Source: Oscillospiraceae bacterium
GTDB lineage: Bacteria > Bacillota > Clostridia > Oscillospirales > Ruminococcaceae
Length of the DNA stretch: 9,985 nucleotides
Direction of reading: 5' to 3'
NCBI GenBank assembly: GCA_016302225.1
Contig: JAEDOB010000062.1
Location: 1 to 9,985 of the forward strand
Shown: one piece after another, positions 6,127 through 9,985 of the stretch
Numbering within the stretch: the stretch's first letter is position 1
Layout of the letters: every line of letters starts with the position of its first letter
Position numbers and translations under genes: made by a program
The notes under the pieces: generated by a model
The model's database searches: none
The model's input: only the letters and a program-made list of their open reading frames with translations
Told to the model about the DNA's origin: nothing

Positions 6127-7272
6127 ATGGCTTATCAGCCCGAACATTTCAAACCAAAGCAGCCCAAAGCAAAAGCCGCCGCTGCCGTGAAAAAGCCGAA
6201 GAAAACACATATTTTCGGCATTCTGATGCTTATCCTTTTCACAATTCTGATGGCTGCATCGGTCTATGTGTGGAAGATAGAATGGCAGTTTCTGGAATCC
6301 TACGAAAAGAACCACATCAAGCACGCAGAAGCGTCATTTATGGACAAATATCGTCTGAATGACATTGACGCTATCATTGACGAAAAGTCCATAGAATACG
6401 ATAAATTCAACGACAGAGATGACTATTTGAAGTATGTGTATGCCACCTTCGGGAACGATTTCACCGACGCAAAATCCATAAAAGGTCAGATGAATAAGGA
6501 AGGCGCCTTTACATATGATGTTTATCTCGGAAATTTAAAGTTTTCCCGATACGAACTGTCCCCCGACGGAGAAACGGACAAATTCGGTCAGCACGGCTGG
6601 AAATGCTCCCCTGTCGATCTTGCCGAACTGAATGAACAGCTTTTTGTCAAGACACACGGCTTTAAGGTCTGCGTCCCAAAGGGTGCAAAGGTCTATGCGG
6701 ACGGTAAACAAATAGGCTCCGATATGCTTTCCGACGAGGAATATAAAATCAAGGATTACGACGATCTGGACGACAAGTCGCTTATCCCGAAGTTTGAGAT
6801 ATACGAAGCAAAAAATGTTTTCTTAAACGAGCCCGTTATGACCGTTACCGACCAAAACGGCAAGGAAATGAAGCTTACCGAGGAAAAGGGAATGCTGTAC
6901 GCCCTTCCCGTCCCCGATGAAGCACTGCTGGACGAAGTAAAGGCGTTTGCCGAAAAGTCCTCGCTGGCTTATGCTATGTACATCACGCAGGACGCACCTT
7001 TTGAAGATGCCGAGCAGTACATAGTGAAGGATTCGGAGTTTCTGCGGCGTATCAAGGGCTTCTGGCATGACTGGTACCGTTCGCATACGGTTTCCTACGA
7101 TAATCTGGAATTTTCCGATATTGTTATGTATGACGAGGAGCATTTTGTACTGAACATTGCCTTTGATTATCACGTAAATATCGGATATAGAGTCAACGAT
7201 TACGAGGTCGAATACAGGCTTAGTCTTATAAAGCTTGACGGCGAATGGAAGATCGCCACAATGATAATGTAA
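6127..7272 (+). CDS. Unrecognised single-pass membrane protein with NTF2-like C-terminus
   Basis: I do not recognise a named family. From the ATG at 6127 it has 381 residues. The N-terminal tail is rich in Lys, Pro and Ala (residues 9-27). One membrane helix follows at about 28-49, then a charged region outside the membrane with many Asp, Glu and Lys. Around 179-205 the segment VCVPKGAKVYADGKQIG resembles the PEGA-like or TcaA-like beta modules of surface proteins. The last 110 or so residues, ending in YRLSLIKLDGEWKIATMIM, look like an NTF2-like fold. The start is not certain: TTG at 6115 has GAGG 6 nt upstream, and TTG at 6103 overlaps the previous stop; ATG at 6127 has AAAGGA 12 nt away. 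It lies 20 nt after the phosphodiester glycosidase gene and shares its topology (basic tail, one helix, large outer domain), so it may be an accessory of that enzyme. This role is inference. Confidence 0.8.
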   Translation: MAYQPEHFKPKQPKAKAAAAVKKPKKTHIFGILMLILFTILMAASVYVWKIEWQFLESYEKNHIKHAEASFMDKYRLNDIDAIIDEKSIEYDKFNDRDDYLKYVYATFGNDFTDAKSIKGQMNKEGAFTYDVYLGNLKFSRYELSPDGETDKFGQHGWKCSPVDLAELNEQLFVKTHGFKVCVPKGAKVYADGKQIGSDMLSDEEYKIKDYDDLDDKSLIPKFEIYEAKNVFLNEPVMTVTDQNGKEMKLTEEKGMLYALPVPDEALLDEVKAFAEKSSLAYAMYITQDAPFEDAEQYIVKDSEFLRRIKGFWHDWYRSHTVSYDNLEFSDIVMYDEEHFVLNIAFDYHVNIGYRVNDYEVEYRLSLIKLDGEWKIATMIM

Positions 7273-7284
7273 GGGGAAAAAATT

Positions 7285-8055
7285 ATGCAGTTCAGACCAT
7301 GTATAGATATTCACAATGGCAAGGTTAAGCAGATAGTAGGCGGCAGTTTGCAGGACGTCGGCGGAAAGGCAAAGGAAAACTTTGTATCGGAGCAGGACGC
7401 TGCATTTTACGCCCGTCTTTACCGTGAAAAGGGGCTTTCGGGAGGGCATATCATTCTTCTGAACCCCGTCGGCTCGGAGTATTATGAGGACGACCTTAAA
7501 CAGGCGTTTTCCGCTATGTCCGAGTTCCCGAACGGCTTGCAGATAGGCGGCGGGATAACTGCCGAAAATGCTGCGGGATTTCTGGAAAAAGGCGCATCTC
7601 ACGTTATCGTGACCTCCTACGTTTTCAAGGACGGGCGGATAAATATGGAAAATCTCAGAAAAATCAGCCGAGAAACGGGAAAACAGCACCTTTGCATCGA
7701 CCTTTCCTGCCGCAAACGTGACGAAAAATTCTACATTGTCACCGACCGCTGGCAGAAGTTCACAGACACCGTTCTCTCCCCCGAAGTTATGCGGGAATTG
7801 TCCGCTTACTGTGACGAATTTCTCGTTCATGCCGTGGACGTGGAGGGCTGTGCGGGCGGCATTCAGACGGAAGTCGCCGAAATGCTGGGCAGCTGCCCCG
7901 ACCTGACCGTGACCTATGCGGGCGGAATAAGCTCTGTTGACGATTTACAGCTTCTGAAGCAGCTTGGCAGGGGCAATGTGAATTTCACCATCGGAACGGC
8001 ACTTGACCTGTTCGGGGGGAATATTCCCTTTGAAACTGCTGCGGATTTCCGATGA
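7285..8055 (+). CDS. hisA: Phosphoribosylformimino-AICAR-ribotide isomerase, eukaryotic (HIS6) type
   Basis: The 256-residue protein is a TIM barrel catalysing the fourth step of histidine synthesis, the Amadori isomerisation of ProFAR to PRFAR. It resembles yeast His6 more than typical bacterial HisA. It opens with CIDIHNGKVKQIVGGSL (6-22, including the first catalytic Asp, D8). It also has NFVS, QIGGGI, VIVTSYVF, IDLSCRK (D139 as the likely second acidic residue), FLVHAVDVEG (D185), VTYAGGISSVDDL and a closing FTIGTALDLFGG. These blocks are hallmarks of the eukaryote-type branch, which some bacteria possess. Length is close to the yeast protein (261). ATG at 7285 has AGGGG 8 nt upstream and lies 12 nt after the preceding stop. 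No other his gene is in the window, which is unusual because hisA normally sits between hisH and hisF. Yeast-type HisA alone does not supply the glutamine amidotransferase or cyclase, so those must be elsewhere. Confidence 0.9.
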   Translation: MQFRPCIDIHNGKVKQIVGGSLQDVGGKAKENFVSEQDAAFYARLYREKGLSGGHIILLNPVGSEYYEDDLKQAFSAMSEFPNGLQIGGGITAENAAGFLEKGASHVIVTSYVFKDGRINMENLRKISRETGKQHLCIDLSCRKRDEKFYIVTDRWQKFTDTVLSPEVMRELSAYCDEFLVHAVDVEGCAGGIQTEVAEMLGSCPDLTVTYAGGISSVDDLQLLKQLGRGNVNFTIGTALDLFGGNIPFETAADFR

Positions 8056-8109
8056 AAGTTTAGTGTGAAATGTGGAAAGTGGAATATGATAATTATGAAA
8101 AAACTTTTT

Positions 8110-8115
8110 AAGGAG
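8110..8115 (+). promoter_or_regulatory. Strong ribosome binding site of the GH3 gene
   Basis: AAGGAG lies 6 nt before the ATG at 8122 and decides this start over two in-frame upstream ATGs (8086 and 8095), which have poor ribosome binding sites. The 66-nt gap after hisA has no clear promoter or terminator, so this gene may be reached by read-through. Confidence 0.75.
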
Positions 8116-8121
8116 ATCACT

Positions 8122-9985
8122 ATGGAAAAATATCTTGATGAAACTCTCACCCCCGAGGAAAGAGCAATTGCCCTCACCGACACTATGACCGTTGAGGAGC
8201 AGGCAAGTCAGCTGAGATATGACGCACCCGCTGTCGAAAGGCTGGGCATTCCCGCATATAACTGGTGGAATGAAGCACTGCACGGTCTGGCACGTTCGGG
8301 AATTGCCACAATGTTCCCGCAGGCTATCGGTCTGGCGGCTATGTTTGATACCGAACTGACAAAGAAAGCAGCCGAGATAACCGCCGAAGAAGCCCGTGCG
8401 AAGTACAACGCCTACACAAAATTCGGCGACAGGGACATTTACAAGGGTCTGACCTTCTGGGCACCCAACATCAACATTTTCCGTGACCCCCGCTGGGGAC
8501 GGGGACACGAAACCTACGGCGAGGACCCCTATCTGACTGCGGAAAACGGAAAAGCATACGTCAACGGACTTCAAGGTGACGGCAAAACTATGAAAACCGC
8601 CGCCTGCGCAAAGCATTTTGCCGTTCACAGCGGCCCCGAGGCTGTCCGCCACGAGTTTGACGCAATTGCATCGAAAAAGGATATGGAGGAAACCTATCTC
8701 CCCGCCTTTGAAGCGCTTGTAAAGGACGCTCACGTTGAGGGCGTTATGGGCGCATATAACCGTGTAAACGGCGAAGCTGCCTGTGCAAGTGATTTTCTTA
8801 TGACAAAGCTTCGTGAGTGGGGCTTTGACGGATATTTCGTTTCCGACTGCTGGGCAATTCGTGATTTCCACGAGCATCACGGGCTTACATCAAACCCCGT
8901 TGAATCTGCTGCACTTGCATTAAAGGCAGGCTGCGATGTAAACTGCGGCTGCACATATATGTATCTTCTCGCCGCTCTTGAAGAGGGACTTATCACAAAG
9001 GAGGACATTCGAAAAGCCTGCGTTCACCTTATGCGGACAAGAATAAGGCTTGGTATGTTCGACAAAAAGACGGAGTTTGACGATATTCCCTACACTGTCG
9101 TTGCAAGCAGCGAAAATAAGGCTGTTTCCCTTGAATGTGCCGAAAAATCCATGGTTTTGCTGAAAAATAACGGCATACTTCCCCTTGATGAAAGCAAGCT
9201 GAAAACTATCGCCGTAATTGGTCCCAACAGCGACAGCAGAATTGCCCTTGAGGGAAATTACAACGGTACTGCGGATAAATACGTCACCTTCCTTGACGGT
9301 ATCAGGGAAAGATTTGACGGCAGAGTCATCTATGCCGAGGGCTGTCATCTCTATAAGGACAGAGTTTCGGGACTTGCTCAGGCGGGTGACAGATATGCGG
9401 AAGCCCTTGCGGCGGCTGACTGCGCCGACCTTGTTGTGCTTTGCGTTGGTCTGGATTCCACCATTGAGGGTGAAGAGGGAGATACGGGAAATGAGTTTTC
9501 TTCGGGGGATAAAAATGATTTGCGTCTGCCCGAAAGCCAGCGTATTCTCGTTGACAAGATAATGAAAACGGGCAAGCCTGTTGTACTTGTCTGCGCTGCG
9601 GGAAGTGCCGTAAATACCGAGTGCGAGCCCGATGCACTCATACACGCATGGTACCCCGGTTCCGAGGGCGGCACGGCACTTGCTAAGATACTTTTCGGAG
9701 ATGTTTCACCGTCCGGAAAGCTGCCTGTGACCTTCTACGAGCGTTCCGATATGCTCCCCGAATTTACCGATTATTCCATGAAAAACCGCACCTACCGTTA
9801 TGCGGAAAACAACGTGCTTTATCCCTTCGGATATGGTCTTACTTACGGAAAAATTGTTTGCACGTCCGTTGAATATAAGGACGGCAAGGCAACAGTTTCC
9901 GCCGAAAATACGGGTGAAAAAACGTCCGAGGACGTTATCCAGCTTTACATCAAGGACTACTGCGAAAACGCCGTTCCCAATGTAA
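8122..9985 (+). CDS. GH3 beta-xylosidase/beta-glucosidase, 3' end beyond window
   Basis: The frame is open from ATG 8122 to the window edge (621 complete codons); the family is usually about 700 residues, so most of the gene is present. The N-terminal TIM barrel has YNWWNEALHGLAR, MFPQAIGLAA, FWAPNINIFRDPRWGRGHETYGEDPYL, a substrate-binding AKHFAVHSGPE, and FVSDCWA with the catalytic nucleophile D242. The second alpha/beta domain has SMVLLKNNGILPL and GLDSTIEGEEGD, where E449 or E451 is the likely acid/base residue. It also has AWYPGSEGGTALAKILFGD, SGKLPVTFY and YPFGYGLTYG. A fibronectin-III-like domain is beginning at the edge. This pattern is typical of the XynB-like group that removes xylose, glucose or arabinose from the non-reducing end of oligosaccharides. 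There is no signal peptide, so it probably works in the cytosol on imported oligosaccharides. The exact sugar preference cannot be decided from sequence. Confidence 0.93.
   Translation, partial: MEKYLDETLTPEERAIALTDTMTVEEQASQLRYDAPAVERLGIPAYNWWNEALHGLARSGIATMFPQAIGLAAMFDTELTKKAAEITAEEARAKYNAYTKFGDRDIYKGLTFWAPNINIFRDPRWGRGHETYGEDPYLTAENGKAYVNGLQGDGKTMKTAACAKHFAVHSGPEAVRHEFDAIASKKDMEETYLPAFEALVKDAHVEGVMGAYNRVNGEAACASDFLMTKLREWGFDGYFVSDCWAIRDFHEHHGLTSNPVESAALALKAGCDVNCGCTYMYLLAALEEGLITKEDIRKACVHLMRTRIRLGMFDKKTEFDDIPYTVVASSENKAVSLECAEKSMVLLKNNGILPLDESKLKTIAVIGPNSDSRIALEGNYNGTADKYVTFLDGIRERFDGRVIYAEGCHLYKDRVSGLAQAGDRYAEALAAADCADLVVLCVGLDSTIEGEEGDTGNEFSSGDKNDLRLPESQRILVDKIMKTGKPVVLVCAAGSAVNTECEPDALIHAWYPGSEGGTALAKILFGDVSPSGKLPVTFYERSDMLPEFTDYSMKNRTYRYAENNVLYPFGYGLTYGKIVCTSVEYKDGKATVSAENTGEKTSEDVIQLYIKDYCENAVPNV

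Noticed and set aside
6823..7830. 335-codon open frame on the - strand
   Set aside because: It lies antisense to two well-supported genes (membrane protein and hisA), shows no recognisable domain, and arises from the codon bias of the sense genes.
8056..8100. Purine-rich near-repeats (TGTGGAAAGTGGAA) between hisA and the GH3 gene
   Set aside because: The similarity is short and imperfect, with no symmetric or regularly spaced structure that would support an operator or repeat call.
7945..9645. Long - strand open frames (7945-8880 and 8920-9645)
   Set aside because: They are antisense to hisA and the GH3 gene. The sense frame is continuous with clear GH3 motifs, and the antisense products look compositionally random.

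Overview
The window looks like a chromosomal segment of a Gram-positive, carbohydrate-fermenting gut or rumen clostridium, most likely a Ruminococcus-like member of the Oscillospiraceae. This is inferred from moderate G+C, strong AGGAGG-type ribosome binding sites, a cytosolic xylosidase/glucosidase of the GH3 family, a CPCC-type zinc-finger protein and a eukaryote-type HisA. The taxon is an inference, not a proof. No phage, transposon, CRISPR or restriction/defence genes are visible.

Layout. Positions 1-55 hold the 3' part of a tRNA-Lys(UUU) gene on the + strand, followed by its own terminator (58-101), a small tandem repeat (122-142) and the terminator of the leftward genes (162-190). From about 3800 down to 176, three tightly packed genes run on the - strand: a membrane sensor diguanylate cyclase (PAS plus GGDEF), hemW (radical-SAM haem chaperone) and a 69-residue CPCC cysteine-rich protein. 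The first pair overlaps by 4 nt (ATGA) and the second pair abuts exactly, so they are almost certainly one operon ending at the hairpin at 162-190.

A divergent AT-rich control region (about 3679-3955) separates this operon from a rightward gene cluster. It carries a near-consensus sigma-A promoter on the + strand (TTGAAA, 17 bp, TATAAT), a possible extended -10 promoter on the - strand, and a perfect 15-bp GC-rich inverted repeat in the presumed leader of the cyclase gene.

The rightward cluster (3956 to the right edge) contains a GT2 glycosyltransferase fused to a GtrA-like membrane domain, a membrane-anchored phosphodiester glycosidase (NAGPA domain), an unrecognised single-pass membrane protein with an NTF2-like C-terminus, a HisA of the eukaryotic/yeast HIS6 type, and the first 621 codons of a GH3 beta-xylosidase/beta-glucosidase cut by the window end. 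Gaps of 12-20 nt link the first four genes. A 66-nt gap without a clear terminator precedes the GH3 gene.

Functionally, the first three rightward genes look like an envelope glycan module: a polyprenyl-linked sugar transferase/flippase, an extracytoplasmic phosphodiester glycosidase and an anchored accessory protein. HisA (histidine biosynthesis) and the GH3 enzyme (cytosolic oligosaccharide breakdown) appear to be metabolically unrelated passengers. The most unusual items are the eukaryote-type hisA outside a his operon, the GC-rich palindrome in the cyclase leader, and the glycosyltransferase/NAGPA/membrane-protein cluster.
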